64,000 nt of DNA from Exobacillus caeni (GTDB lineage: Bacteria > Bacillota > Bacilli > Bacillales > Guptibacillaceae), in contig NZ_SWLG01000018.1 of assembly GCF_005747095.1 (NCBI RefSeq), positions 1-64,000 of the forward strand, read 5' to 3'. The position numbers and the translations under genes were made by a program. Positions 27,958 to 37,395 of this stretch are shown piece after piece (position 1 is the first letter of the stretch; the number at the start of each line of letters is the position of its first letter). The notes under the pieces were generated by a model that saw only the letters and a program-made list of their open reading frames with translations, searched no databases and was not told where the DNA came from.

Positions 27958-29113
27958 TTGAATCAAATCCTGTTGAGAACGAAAAGATGCCCCTAAAGAA
28001 TTCCCAGAACCCTTTTTCATCTTTTTTGGCGGGAACATCATAATATAACGGAATGGAAGCAATGGTTTCCTGCTCTAACTTAACAATAAAAGTACCTATC
28101 GGAGATGGAATTTTTTCTTCCTCCCTCCAACCTTTTTTTCCAGGAGGCTTGATAAGTTTAATGTTTGTGTCAATAAAGTCAATTTCGTCATCTTTTAACG
28201 GATATAGAAAACTTTTTTTAGAAAACACCTTTCCCTTGTATGGATCATCTTTAATTTCATCGATTTTTCCCTTTTCTATAATTGGTACTAAGTTAAACTT
28301 ATCATATGCCCAGTTAAACATCGAAATATGGTCATCCCAATCATCAGGATCATCCAGTGTTACGGCAATAAGTTCCATCCCATCCTTTTCAGCGGTTGAA
28401 ATGAGGGTTCTTCTCGCCCTTTTTGTAAAGCCGGTTTTTCCTCCCGTAGAATATTCATACAACTCTGTTAAGAGCTTATTTTTATTCCTCCATTTACGGT
28501 CCCATTTCTCTTCAGGATTTGGTGCCGAGTGCCGTTTCGTACCGGAAATCTTTTGGAACTTTTTATTTTGCATCGCATATCTCGTTAACAATGCCATATC
28601 GTAAGCGGTTGAAAAATGTTGTTCATGGTCGTCGAGTCCATGGGGGTTTGAAAACACCGTTTTAGTCATCCCGAGTTCCTTTGCTTTTTCATTCATGAGA
28701 TGCACGAACCCCTCAAGGCTTCCACCGACATGTTCGGCGATCGCTACTGCAGCATCATTACCGGATCGCAGCATGAGCCCGTAAACAAGGTCTTCCAACT
28801 TAATTTTTTCACCTTGCTTCAAATAGATGGATGAGCCTTCTGTGTAGACAGCACGTTTGCTCACTGTAACCATATCGTCCATTTTCCCAGATTCGATTGC
28901 TAGTATCGCAGTCATGACTTTTGTGATGCTCGCAATACGCCTTTGTGAATAGGCATCCTTTTCAAACAGGATTCTTCCTGATTCTTGTTCCATTAAGATC
29001 GCACTTCTTGCAGATACTGACAGGCCCTCAGCTTTCACAGGGCTTGTAATCAAGGCAAGAAGCAGTGAAACGGTCAATCCTATGGCAACCCACTTATTTA
29101 AAGGTAACTTCAT
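27950..29113 (-). CDS. dacB: Sporulation D-alanyl-D-alanine carboxypeptidase DacB (PBP5*)
   Basis: A 387-aa exported serine carboxypeptidase with a signal peptide (1-28, ending near VKAEG). Penicillin-binding motifs: SITKVMT (SxxK), SGND (SxN) and GGKTGFT (KTG). It trims muropeptides in spore cortex. Coupling to spmA-spmB supports the sporulation paralogue. Upstream, GCATAAA and CATGCTAA 13 bp apart weakly resemble a sigma-E promoter, the factor used for dacB in B. subtilis. Confidence 0.9.
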   Translation of the reverse strand: MKLPLNKWVAIGLTVSLLLALITSPVKAEGLSVSARSAILMEQESGRILFEKDAYSQRRIASITKVMTAILAIESGKMDDMVTVSKRAVYTEGSSIYLKQGEKIKLEDLVYGLMLRSGNDAAVAIAEHVGGSLEGFVHLMNEKAKELGMTKTVFSNPHGLDDHEQHFSTAYDMALLTRYAMQNKKFQKISGTKRHSAPNPEEKWDRKWRNKNKLLTELYEYSTGGKTGFTKRARRTLISTAEKDGMELIAVTLDDPDDWDDHISMFNWAYDKFNLVPIIEKGKIDEIKDDPYKGKVFSKKSFLYPLKDDEIDFIDTNIKLIKPPGKKGWREEEKIPSPIGTFIVKLEQETIASIPLYYDVPAKKDEKGFWEFFRGIFSFSTGFDSNG

Positions 29114-29198
29114 GGCAGAACCCCGTCCCTTAGCATGTTATTTGTACAAGTTTATGCATGGGACAAACAGATATGAATAAATATCTTCGGATCAGTAA

Positions 29199-29233
29199 AA
29201 AACCACTCTTCGCTAAAACGAATAAGTGGTTTT
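29199..29233 (-). terminator. Terminator of bpsA-bpsB
   Basis: AAAACCACT/AGTGGTTTT arms with an inner TCG/CGA pairing lie 19 bp behind the bpsB stop and ahead of dacB. Confidence 0.7.
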
Positions 29234-29251
29234 GTGTATATACAATAAAAG

Positions 29252-29791
29252 TTATTCTTTAAGAAAGGTTTTTTTATAATTGCTTGTCATTTCTGCAAGT
29301 GCTTTTTCTTCGGCCGGTATTCTGATTTTTAATAAAATCCAGGCATTTAGCATTGTAAAGAAAACGGCAGTAAAAAAAGCTTGGAACATGAGCGGCAAAG
29401 TAAGGATTTCTACGGCGACAACTAGATAATTCGGGTGGCGAATGAAACGGTATGGTCCTTTGATGACGACGTCCGAACCGGGTAATACAATTATTTTTGT
29501 ATTCCAGTAATCGCCGAGACTTCTTAAACTCCATACTCTTACAAACTGCGCCAGAATAAAGATACCCAAAGGGAAGATCCATCCTTCTTCCAATAGGAAA
29601 CCGTGAAATCCAGCTTCAATAATAAGTGATAGAAAAAAAACGATATGTAACAATACGATCTGTGGATAATGGTCTGCACCTACCTCATAAGCTCCCTGTT
29701 TTTTCATCCATCGTTCATTTTTCTTCGCGATAGCCAGCTCTCCCAATCGCTGTACAATAACAACAGCCAGGATTATCCAGAACATATGCAA
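29252..29791 (-). CDS. bpsB: Isoprenylcysteine carboxyl methyltransferase-like protein BpsB
   Basis: A 179-aa membrane methyltransferase of the ICMT family. The C-terminal signature GPYRFIRHPNYLVVAVEI is present with flanking transmembrane helices. In B. subtilis BpsB (YpbQ) O-methylates the alkylpyrones made by BpsA. The start is read as TTG 29791, five bases after GGAG, one base past the bpsA stop, so the two genes are coupled. Confidence 0.82.
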   Translation of the reverse strand: MHMFWIILAVVIVQRLGELAIAKKNERWMKKQGAYEVGADHYPQIVLLHIVFFLSLIIEAGFHGFLLEEGWIFPLGIFILAQFVRVWSLRSLGDYWNTKIIVLPGSDVVIKGPYRFIRHPNYLVVAVEILTLPLMFQAFFTAVFFTMLNAWILLKIRIPAEEKALAEMTSNYKKTFLKE

Positions 29792-29792
29792 T

Positions 29793-30881
29793 TCAACTCC
29801 ATTCGAGAAGTAGTAACTCAGAACTAAAGCCAGGGCCTAATGCAGCAAGAAGACCTTTTGTTCCCTTTACTTCTTTAAGTGCCAAGAACTTTTCCAGAAC
29901 AAAAAACACTGTGGCAGATGACATATTACCATATTCACGCAGAACTTCCCGGGATATTTTCGTCTTTTCGTCAGAAAAATCCAGCGCGGCTTTATATGCA
30001 TCAAGTACTTTTTTTCCGCCTGGATGTGCAATGAAATAATCCAGTTCTTTTTCCTTAACCCCGGCAGCATCCAAAAACCTTGAAACGTTTGGTTCTAGCC
30101 AGTTCTGAATGATCGTTGGTATATCTTTTGAGAAAACAACAAAAAGCCCGCTGTTTTTCACTTCCCATCCCATTACATTCTCAGAGTCTGGCTTTAATGT
30201 TGACATCGTCGATTGAATCTCTGGAAGATATGTTTTTTGCTGGTACTTACGCAATCCGGATTCTTCTCCGATGACAAGCGCGCACGCAACCCCATCGGCA
30301 AATAACGATGTACCCACTAGATTACTCTTTGAAAAATCGTTTCTTTGGAACGTTAAGCTGCATAACTCTACGCTTATTATAAGCACATTTTGTTGAGGAT
30401 AAGCTTTGCAATAATCATGAGCTCTTGATAATCCTGAAGCTCCTCCCGCACATCCCAGTCCCCAGATTGGTATTCTTTTCGTATAGGGTGAAAAAGGGAG
30501 AACATTCATTAACCTTGCTTCGATACTTGGTGTGGAGAAGCCAGTACTCGAGACAAAAAAGATAGCATCAATGCTGTCAATTGGCACATTATCTTTTAAA
30601 AATGCTTTGTTATCCAAGCACTTTTTTACTGCTTTCTCTGAAAGCTCCAGTGCAAGTTCTATATAGAGGTCGTTTTTTTCTTGAAACGTATGATCTTCTT
30701 TAAACCATGTTAATGGCCGCGAAAAATATCTTGTGTCTATTTCGGCATTTTCAAAAACCTTCAGTAAACGTTCTATATTTCTAAAACGATCCGAAAATAA
30801 ATCTCTTGCAAACTCAAGTGCCTGATTTTGTTCAAATCTGTATGGTGGTGTACAGGTTCCGACTGATAAGATAAAAGACAT
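29793..30881 (-). CDS. bpsA: Type III polyketide synthase (alkylpyrone synthase BpsA)
   Basis: A 362-aa chalcone-synthase-like enzyme. The catalytic triad lies in GLGCAGGASGL (Cys), FIAHPGGKKVLDAY (His) and GNMSSATVFF (Asn). B. subtilis BpsA condenses long-chain acyl-CoA with malonyl-CoA to triketide pyrones. Pairing with the methyltransferase gene supports the same two-step route here. The product chain length cannot be read from sequence. Confidence 0.88.
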   Translation of the reverse strand: MSFILSVGTCTPPYRFEQNQALEFARDLFSDRFRNIERLLKVFENAEIDTRYFSRPLTWFKEDHTFQEKNDLYIELALELSEKAVKKCLDNKAFLKDNVPIDSIDAIFFVSSTGFSTPSIEARLMNVLPFSPYTKRIPIWGLGCAGGASGLSRAHDYCKAYPQQNVLIISVELCSLTFQRNDFSKSNLVGTSLFADGVACALVIGEESGLRKYQQKTYLPEIQSTMSTLKPDSENVMGWEVKNSGLFVVFSKDIPTIIQNWLEPNVSRFLDAAGVKEKELDYFIAHPGGKKVLDAYKAALDFSDEKTKISREVLREYGNMSSATVFFVLEKFLALKEVKGTKGLLAALGPGFSSELLLLEWS

Positions 30882-31003
30882 TAGGAAATAACCCCTTTTA
30901 CTAACAAAAATTAACTGCTGATTTTCATTAGTATTTTATTTCCATCTGTAATTTATTCGTTTAAGCTCCTGTCAAGGCTTCTTATTGTTGTTCTTAAATA
31001 AAA

Positions 31004-31024
31004 TAACCGCCATAACGGCGGTTA
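31004..31024 (-). terminator. Terminator of ypuI-like gene
   Basis: The TAACCGCC/GGCGGTTA stem with a 5-nt loop is followed on the minus strand by TTTATTT. Confidence 0.75.
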
Positions 31025-31030
31025 CTAAAA

Positions 31031-31489
31031 TCAGCTGGCCTGGTACAGTTCAAGCTCTTCCCTTAGCTCACCAAATGGTTTTTCCAGAGTGCTAAAAAGG
31101 TCTTTTATTTTATCTGGAACAAAGAAATGGAACCTGATAGAAAGGTTTCCTGTATACGCTGCCCGGCTATTTTCATACCAGAAGTCTCCTTTTGGGCTGA
31201 AAAACTCTTCCACGCATCGAAGAAAAACCCATTGCAGGGCCTTCTCCGCCTTTACTTCAAAATCATTTTGTTTTTTTATTCGATTGCATATTTCAATACC
31301 TTCTTCTGAAAATACAGCTAATCGCCTCAAGGAACTTAAAATTCCAGCATAATAATTCCGGTCGGCATCTGGTAAGCTTTCAACAAGGCCAGTTACAGTT
31401 GTTTCATTTAGAAAGTTCTCCATAGTTCCATGGATATCAGTAAGCAGTATTCTAGTTTGTTCAAGACGTGCAATGGTATGAGAAGTCAC
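31031..31489 (-). CDS. YpuI-like protein (DUF3907 type)
   Basis: A 152-aa soluble, mostly helical protein with an aromatic-rich middle (FSPKGDFWYENSRAAYTGN, about residues 96-114). Location beside scpB and length recall B. subtilis YpuI; function unknown. The start is placed at GTG 31489, nine bases after GGAGG, because the ATG at 31498 directly touches that site. Confidence 0.6.
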   Translation of the reverse strand: MTSHTIARLEQTRILLTDIHGTMENFLNETTVTGLVESLPDADRNYYAGILSSLRRLAVFSEEGIEICNRIKKQNDFEVKAEKALQWVFLRCVEEFFSPKGDFWYENSRAAYTGNLSIRFHFFVPDKIKDLFSTLEKPFGELREELELYQAS

Positions 31490-31526
31490 TCTATTCATCC
31501 TCCGGTCAGATGATAATTTCGTTTTT

Positions 31527-31904
31527 TTACTCTAGACTAGCCCATCCAGTTTTACTAACATCAGAAAGAATAGCTTTGATCCGCTCTTCTGTTATATCTT
31601 CAAAGAGCAATTTAAATTCGCTCTCTTCACTAATATATATCCTTCTCTCATTTTTCAAAACTGGATTTTTCAACAGAGCTAACAGAGCAGTTATGTCTTT
31701 TATATAGACGGGCTTTTCGTTCAAAGTGCAAACAGGATTATTATGCAAATTAAGCTTTTTTTCAAAATATCTTACGTATAAAATACTCAATACCTTTGTT
31801 TCTTTTTCTACTTCAAACGTAACTTCAGAACGAGTAAAACTGTCTTCGGGTGAATTGGATTGTTCTTTTTCCAGCTCATATCCTGTAAAAGAATTAATTT
31901 TCAT
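31527..31904 (-). CDS. Hypothetical protein, 125 aa
   Basis: A soluble 125-aa protein with an excellent ribosome site (GGGGAGG) before ATG 31904. It is rich in Glu, Lys and Leu, with no cysteine pair beyond one VCTLNE and no transmembrane helix. I recognise no family. It lies between scpB and the ypuI-like gene in the same direction, 38 bp and 37 bp away, so it is probably co-transcribed. Confidence 0.6.
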   Translation of the reverse strand: MKINSFTGYELEKEQSNSPEDSFTRSEVTFEVEKETKVLSILYVRYFEKKLNLHNNPVCTLNEKPVYIKDITALLALLKNPVLKNERRIYISEESEFKLLFEDITEERIKAILSDVSKTGWASLE

Positions 31905-31942
31905 CTTTTCCTCCCCTTTGAGACATACTGACTTAATTAAAG

Positions 31943-32530
31943 CTATGCGTTATCAATTGTTTTATTAAATTTTTCAAAAAACAAGTCCGCTTCAGCATCT
32001 TCTTCCTGAAGTTCATTTTCTTGAGGCAGCTTCGGAAGATCTTTAATATTGTTTAATCCAAAGTGTTGAAGAAACTCTTTCGTTGTCCCATAGAGGATCG
32101 CACGGCCTGTCCCCTCTGCCCTTCCAACTTCTTTAATGAGCAGTTTGGCCGTTAACGTTTGCAAGGGCTTTTCCGTTTTCACCCCACGGATCTCTTCGAT
32201 TTCTGTCCTGGTAATCGGTTGATTATAAGCAATGATCGCCAGTGTTTCTAAAGCCGCCTGGGAAAGGCTTGTTGTAGAGGGAGATTCGACAAGTCTCTGA
32301 AAATAAGAAGCATGTTCCGAATTAGTGACTAGCTGGTACGAACCGGCCATTTCAACTAGCCGAATTCCCCGTTTTTGGTCCACTAATTCCTGTTGGAGGG
32401 CGCCAAGCAGCTCTCTTGCGGCTGCTTCTTCAATTTCGATTATTTCAGATACTTGTTTTAAGGTTAGTCCCTGTTCTCCTGCTACAAAAAGCAAACCTTC
32501 AAGGATTGCCTTTAATTCTTGTAGTTCCAC
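31943..32530 (-). CDS. scpB: Segregation and condensation protein ScpB
   Basis: A 195-aa kleisin-associated subunit of the SMC-ScpA-ScpB condensin. Tandem winged-helix domains are seen with LKAILEGLLFVAGEQGL at the start and LAIIAYNQPITRTEIEEIRG. The start is GTG 32530, adjoining the scpA stop without a gap. An acidic tail ends the protein. Confidence 0.93.
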   Translation of the reverse strand: MELQELKAILEGLLFVAGEQGLTLKQVSEIIEIEEAAARELLGALQQELVDQKRGIRLVEMAGSYQLVTNSEHASYFQRLVESPSTTSLSQAALETLAIIAYNQPITRTEIEEIRGVKTEKPLQTLTAKLLIKEVGRAEGTGRAILYGTTKEFLQHFGLNNIKDLPKLPQENELQEEDAEADLFFEKFNKTIDNA

Positions 32531-33286
32531 TTATATGCTCTCCTTCTCCATAGCTGAAATAATAATGTCGCTAAAATTGCCTTCCTGTCTGCAATGAATT
32601 TTCGTCTTTTTCATTAGTTCCAACAGCGCCAAAAATGTAACGACAATATGCCCTCTTTCCTGGCTGGGAAAAAGATCTGCAAAACGCTGGTTTCCTTTTT
32701 TAGAAAGCCTGTCCATGATTTCATCCATTCTCTTTCCAATCGGAATATCCGTAGTTTGTATCGTTGTTTTTCGAGGCTTAATGGCTTTCTTTTTTGAAAA
32801 CATCCGCTGAAAGGCAGAAAGCATATCATACAATGTAACATCGCCTATTGAAGTCGACTGTTCCTTTTCATTTGTGTCATACGCGGATAAGTCTGCCGGT
32901 TCTCTTCCAAAAATTAAACTTCTATCGTTTTCTCTTTCTTTCAGTTCTTTTGCAGCATGTTTATATTTTTTATACTCAATCAACTGATTGATTAAATCCT
33001 CCCTCGGATCCTCTTCCATATCCAGATCCAACTGCGAATCGAACCATTCTTCCTCCCGCTTCGGTAAAAGCATTTTGCTTTTTATAGCGAGAAGAGTTGC
33101 AGCCATAACCAGGTACTCACTTGCTACATCCAATTCCAGCTCCTGCATCGTATGTATATAGTTCATATATTGGTCAGTGATTTGTGATACTGGAATATCA
33201 TAAATATCAATTTCGTATTTATTTATTAAGTGAAGGAGCAAGTCAAGCGGACCTTCAAACGCGTCTATTTTCACATTGTACTGCAT
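32531..33286 (-). CDS. scpA: Segregation and condensation protein ScpA
   Basis: A 251-aa kleisin bridging the SMC heads. The N-terminus contains AFEGPLDLLLHLINKYEIDI, followed by MNYIHTMQELELDVASEYLV and LLAIKSKMLLP. The C-terminal winged helix ends HCRQEGNFSDIII. It is translationally linked to scpB. Confidence 0.93.
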   Translation of the reverse strand: MQYNVKIDAFEGPLDLLLHLINKYEIDIYDIPVSQITDQYMNYIHTMQELELDVASEYLVMAATLLAIKSKMLLPKREEEWFDSQLDLDMEEDPREDLINQLIEYKKYKHAAKELKERENDRSLIFGREPADLSAYDTNEKEQSTSIGDVTLYDMLSAFQRMFSKKKAIKPRKTTIQTTDIPIGKRMDEIMDRLSKKGNQRFADLFPSQERGHIVVTFLALLELMKKTKIHCRQEGNFSDIIISAMEKESI

Positions 33287-33463
33287 CTATTTTTCACCAA
33301 ACCTAAAGCCTGAAATAAGGCTGCTGTTTATTTTATCTAGAGGTGATTATACCATATAAAGCTTATTTTGTGCTGTACCAGTCCGTTGTTCTTAAAAATC
33401 TGACGAGAGAGTTTTCCAATAAGATAACAGGGATACAAGGCACTAAAATCCACCATACTAAAA

Positions 33464-33483
33464 GGCTGGCTAGAACGCCAGCC
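33464..33483 (-). terminator. Terminator of small Gly/Met-rich gene
   Basis: A GGCTGGC/GCCAGCC stem with a 6-nt loop is followed on the minus strand by TTTTAG. Confidence 0.7.
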
Positions 33484-33494
33484 CTTGTTTTTTA

Positions 33495-33680
33495 TTAATA
33501 ACTTTTTCTATTTTGGGTTCCCAATACGTTTTTCAACATATTTTGCCCACCCATATTCGAAAGGCCCTGCATCATGTTTTTCATATTTCCGTTTCCGCCT
33601 CTGCCTTTCATCATGCTATAGGCAGCGGCCCCAATTCCAATCGATGCTAGAATAGGCACGATATTCCCACGATTTTGCAT
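33495..33680 (-). CDS. Small Gly/Met/Asn-rich protein, 61 aa
   Basis: 61 aa with one short hydrophobic helix (VPILASIGIGAAAYSMM, residues 8-24) and a Gly/Asn/Met-rich tail (GRGGNGNMKNMMQGLSNMGG). ATG 33680 is 6 nt behind AGGGGTGAT, so the longer frame to 33776 is not needed. The family is not recognised; a small membrane-associated or spore protein is possible. Confidence 0.55.
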   Translation of the reverse strand: MQNRGNIVPILASIGIGAAAYSMMKGRGGNGNMKNMMQGLSNMGGQNMLKNVLGTQNRKSY

Positions 33681-33840
33681 TCTCTGATCACCCCTGAGCA
33701 GTTGGATAGGTTCTTTTGAACCCTTCTTAATGTATGAAGGTTTAAGTGGTATCATGTAAGAGAAACTTTTCCACATCCGCCATTTGTTTTTTGCATGTGC
33801 ATTGATCGTTTGTAGGATAACCGTAATGGAGGGAGTAAGG

Positions 33841-34371
33841 ATGTACCCAAAAGCATATATTGATTACCTTGTTTATTTTCATGGACAAAGGGATTACTTT
33901 GAATGTCACGAAGTTTTGGAAGAGCACTGGAAAAGAGAAGAACCCGAAAATAGGAACAAGCACTGGGTCGGTTTAATTCAACTTGCTGTCGCTTTATACC
34001 ATCAACGGAGGCAAAACTGGAGGGGGGCCGAAAGGATGATGAGAAGCGCCCTGCACCTATTGCGTAATGAAAAAGATGGAATTGTAAAACTCTCTCTGGA
34101 TTTCAATAACCTGGTTTTTTTACTTGAAAATCGATTAAATGAAATAAAGGAAAAAACGCCATATACAAGCTTAACACTTCCGGTTACTGATCCAGGGTTA
34201 ATTGACAAATGCAAGGAAGTATGCGAAGAAAAAGGGTGCCAATGGAATGTCGATAGTAATATGAAGGATGAGTACCTTCTTCATAAACACCGGATGAGAG
34301 ACCGCTCAGACATTCTGAATGAACGTTTTAGACAAAAAGAACTTCGCCAGCAAAAAAGGAAAGGCACATAG
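33841..34371 (+). CDS. ypuF: DUF309 domain protein (YpuF-like)
   Basis: A 176-aa protein. The DUF309 motif FHGQRDYFECHEVLEEHWKR sits at residues 11-30, followed by HWVGLIQLAVALYHQRRQNWR. The fold is helical with conserved His and Glu residues that look metal-binding; function unknown. The start ATG 33841 follows GGAGG with 8 nt spacing. It is convergent with ribT over a shared hairpin. Confidence 0.78.
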   Translation: MYPKAYIDYLVYFHGQRDYFECHEVLEEHWKREEPENRNKHWVGLIQLAVALYHQRRQNWRGAERMMRSALHLLRNEKDGIVKLSLDFNNLVFLLENRLNEIKEKTPYTSLTLPVTDPGLIDKCKEVCEEKGCQWNVDSNMKDEYLLHKHRMRDRSDILNERFRQKELRQQKRKGT

Positions 34372-34380
34372 CGCCTTTCC

Positions 34381-34382
<2 letters not shown>
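34356..34382. terminator. Bidirectional terminator, ypuF and ribT
   Basis: AAGGAAAGGC/GCCTTTCCTT with a 7-nt loop overlaps both stop codons of the convergent genes. Confidence 0.8.
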
Positions 34383-34752
<370 letters not shown>

Positions 34753-34832
34753 TCATTAAAAAGATCTTTGTCTAAGCCAGTATGGCGTAAACTATCTGTT
34801 TATTGTTAAGCTATTCTTAAAAAAGGCAAATG

Positions 34833-34931
34833 TTAAAATAATCTTCTAAGGAGTGACAGAAATAAGAACAATGCCACGATGGCACATATGATGATTAACC
34901 ATTTTTCTTGCTTTTTGCCCTGTTTCCTCAT
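34833..34931 (-). CDS. 32-aa single-pass membrane peptide between ribH and ribT
   Basis: The 32-codon frame starts at ATG 34931, 7 nt behind AAGGAG. It reads a basic head MRKQGKKQEKW, a hydrophobic stretch LIIICAIVALFLFLSLL and a tail RRLF before TAA at 34833. This is a positive-inside single-pass membrane topology. I know of no named homologue. Its place in the riboflavin operon suggests co-expression under the FMN riboswitch. Confidence 0.6.
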   Translation of the reverse strand: MRKQGKKQEKWLIIICAIVALFLFLSLLRRLF

Positions 34932-35002
34932 AACAAAACTCCTTAAAATTGCTGCCGGGAATTAATCATCTTATCCTATCTTAGCCAAAAAGAGCAGATT
35001 AA

Positions 35003-35473
35003 TCAAGCCTCTATAGAACGAGAAAGATTTGCCATCTCAATGGCGGCGGCTGCCGCTTCCCAGCCTTTGTTCCCAGCTTTTGTTCCCGCGCGTTCAATAG
35101 CCTGTTCGATTGTATTTGTTGTTAAAACTCCAAAGATGATAGGTAAGCCGCTGTTTAAACTGATAGAGGAAACTCCTTTGGCCACCTCATTACAAACATA
35201 ATCAAAGTGTGGTGTCGCTCCTCTTATTACGGTTCCAAGTGTAATGACAGCATCGTATTTTCCGGTGTCAGCCATTTTCTTTGCGATCAATGGGATTTCA
35301 AACGCTCCAGGTACCCATGCAACATCAACGTTTTCTTCCGGGACGCCGTGCCTTTTTAACGCATCTTCAGCCCCTCCTAATAGTTTCCCGGTGATAAATT
35401 CATTGAACCTGCCTACCACAATGCCAATTTTCAAATCTGTTCCAACTAAATTGCCCTCAAAAATGTTTTTCAT
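35003..35473 (-). CDS. ribH: 6,7-dimethyl-8-ribityllumazine synthase
   Basis: A 156-aa penultimate enzyme of riboflavin synthesis, joining the ribityl-pyrimidine with 3,4-dihydroxy-2-butanone 4-phosphate. Seen are [45 protein letters not shown] and [12 protein letters not shown]. In Bacillus it forms a 60-mer capsid around riboflavin synthase. Confidence 0.95.
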   Translation of the reverse strand: MKNIFEGNLVGTDLKIGIVVGRFNEFITGKLLGGAEDALKRHGVPEENVDVAWVPGAFEIPLIAKKMADTGKYDAVITLGTVIRGATPHFDYVCNEVAKGVSSISLNSGLPIIFGVLTTNTIEQAIERAGTKAGNKGWEAAAAAIEMANLSRSIEA

Positions 35474-35521
35474 AACTTCCTCCTACTTTTTTATCGAGTG
35501 TTTGCTATATCCTTTGCTTCA

Positions 35522-36715
35522 TTAAAAATGCAGCATATGACCTAATTTACTGTGCTTTGTTCTTAAGTACTTCTCATTTGCTTCATGTGAGGGCATCTGG
35601 ATCGGGACTCTGTCTACTACCTCTAATCCATACCCGGTCAATCCTGCAATTTTTCTTGGATTATTCGTTAAAAGGCGCATTTTGGTAATACCCAGGTCCC
35701 GAAGAATCTGTGCACCGATTCCATAGTCCCTTAAGTCAGGTTTAAATCCAAGCTGTTCATTTGCCTCAACAGTGTCATAACCTTCTTCCTGCAACTTATA
35801 TGCTCGCATTTTATTTAACAAACCGATTCCGCGTCCTTCCTGGCGCATATATAACAGTACTCCATTTCCCTCTTCTTCGATTTGCATTAGTGCAGCATGT
35901 AGCTGGGGGCCGCAATCGCAACGATAAGACCCGAATACATCTCCTGTTAAACATTCGGAATGAACCCTTACAAGCGTTGGTTGATCAGGAATAATTTCTC
36001 CTTTCACAAGTGCTACATGCTCTTTTTGATCCAGTACGTTCGAATAACCGATAGCTTTAAAGTCACCAAATTCAGTTGGCAAATTGATTTCCACTTCTTT
36101 TTTTATCAGATTGTCTTTTCGATTGCGATACTGTATCAAGTCTTTTATGGTAATCATCTTTAAATCAAACTCGTCTGCAATCTCACGAAGATCAGGAACT
36201 CTTGCCATTTCACCGTCTTCTTTTATAATTTCACAAATAACTCCGGCAGGATTCGCCCCAGAAAGCCTTGCTAAATCAATAGCAGCTTCCGTGTGACCGG
36301 CTCTTCTTAATACGCCGCCGTCTTTTCCAACTAATGGAAAGATATGTCCTGGTCTTTTAAAATCTAATGCAGATGCATTTTCATCGATGAGCTTTTGGAT
36401 GGTGATAGCACGTTCAGCAGCTGATATACCTGTTGTAGTTGTTTTATAATCAACACTTACTGTAAAGGCTGTTCCATGAGGATCAGTGTTATGGTTAACC
36501 ATAGGATCCAGTCCAAGTTTCTTTGCACGGTCCTGGGTTATAGGCGCACACACCAGACCTCTTCCATGCTTGATCATAAAGTTGATAACCTCAGGAGTTG
36601 TTTTTTCGGCCAAAGCGATAAAATCTCCCTCATTCTCCCTATCTTCATCATCACATACAATGACTACGTTACCCTGCATCAGTTCATAGATGGCTTCTTC
36701 TACTTTATCAAACAT
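35522..36715 (-). CDS. ribBA: Bifunctional DHBP synthase / GTP cyclohydrolase II
   Basis: A 397-aa fusion. The N-terminal half is dihydroxybutanone-phosphate synthase ([37 protein letters not shown]). The C-terminal half is GTP cyclohydrolase II with zinc ligands in [17 protein letters not shown] and catalytic [15 protein letters not shown] 36715 is preceded by GGGAGGAA; the adjoining TTG is less likely. Confidence 0.95.
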   Translation of the reverse strand: MFDKVEEAIYELMQGNVVIVCDDEDRENEGDFIALAEKTTPEVINFMIKHGRGLVCAPITQDRAKKLGLDPMVNHNTDPHGTAFTVSVDYKTTTTGISAAERAITIQKLIDENASALDFKRPGHIFPLVGKDGGVLRRAGHTEAAIDLARLSGANPAGVICEIIKEDGEMARVPDLREIADEFDLKMITIKDLIQYRNRKDNLIKKEVEINLPTEFGDFKAIGYSNVLDQKEHVALVKGEIIPDQPTLVRVHSECLTGDVFGSYRCDCGPQLHAALMQIEEEGNGVLLYMRQEGRGIGLLNKMRAYKLQEEGYDTVEANEQLGFKPDLRDYGIGAQILRDLGITKMRLLTNNPRKIAGLTGYGLEVVDRVPIQMPSHEANEKYLRTKHSKLGHMLHF

Positions 36716-36747
36716 CAATAAGTTCCTCCCTGCCTGTTAATGGTGCC

Positions 36748-37395
36748 TTACTTAAACCCGTGTTCTTCTAAAAAGGCGGATGACAGTGTAGATGGATTAT
36801 CCTGCAAACGGCGTTCCAGGAATCTTTCCATATATTTGGCGAGCATATCGCACTCTATATTAACAATATCCCCCGGTTCTTTGTTTCCTAATATTGTTTC
36901 ACTAAGAGTGTGAGGAATTAAAGAAATTGTAATCGCATCATTGGTGACACCAAAAATTGTAAGGCTTGTACCATCTACAGCAACTGATCCTTTTAAAGCC
37001 ATATACCTTATCAGTTCCTCATCAAGCTTTATATCGTAATAAACAGCGTTTTGGGATGGCTCCTTACGAATAATTGTACCTGTTCCGTCTATATGTCCCG
37101 AAACAAAATGCCCCCCAAATCTCCCGTTTGCTGCCATTGCTCTTTCAAGGTTAACGTTTCCGCCGACCTTTAAATCTCGAAGGCTCGTAGCACGGAACGT
37201 TTCAGGCATAACATCAACAGAGAATTGGTTTGAAGTAAAATCTGTGACTGTTAAACATACCCCGTTTACAGAGATGCTGTCCCCGAGTTTAACATCTCTT
37301 AATATCCGGTCGGCCCCCACGGCCAGCTGAATAGCTTCACCAGTTTTGTCTATATGATTAACGGATCCTATTTCTTCAACTATTCCGGTAAACAT
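36748..37395 (-). CDS. ribE: Riboflavin synthase, alpha subunit
   Basis: A 215-aa trimeric enzyme dismutating two lumazines to riboflavin. Two homologous barrels are seen (MFTGIVEEIG, SVNGVCLTVT, then GGHFVSGHIDGTG and SVAVDGTSLTI). The start at 37395 overlaps the ribD end by 20 bp; GAGGTG lies 9 nt upstream. Confidence 0.95.
   Translation of the reverse strand: MFTGIVEEIGSVNHIDKTGEAIQLAVGADRILRDVKLGDSISVNGVCLTVTDFTSNQFSVDVMPETFRATSLRDLKVGGNVNLERAMAANGRFGGHFVSGHIDGTGTIIRKEPSQNAVYYDIKLDEELIRYMALKGSVAVDGTSLTIFGVTNDAITISLIPHTLSETILGNKEPGDIVNIECDMLAKYMERFLERRLQDNPSTLSSAFLEEHGFK

Noticed and set aside
28053-28604. A 183-aa frame antisense to dacB
   Set aside because: Serine- and phenylalanine-rich shadow of a conserved gene without a start signal.
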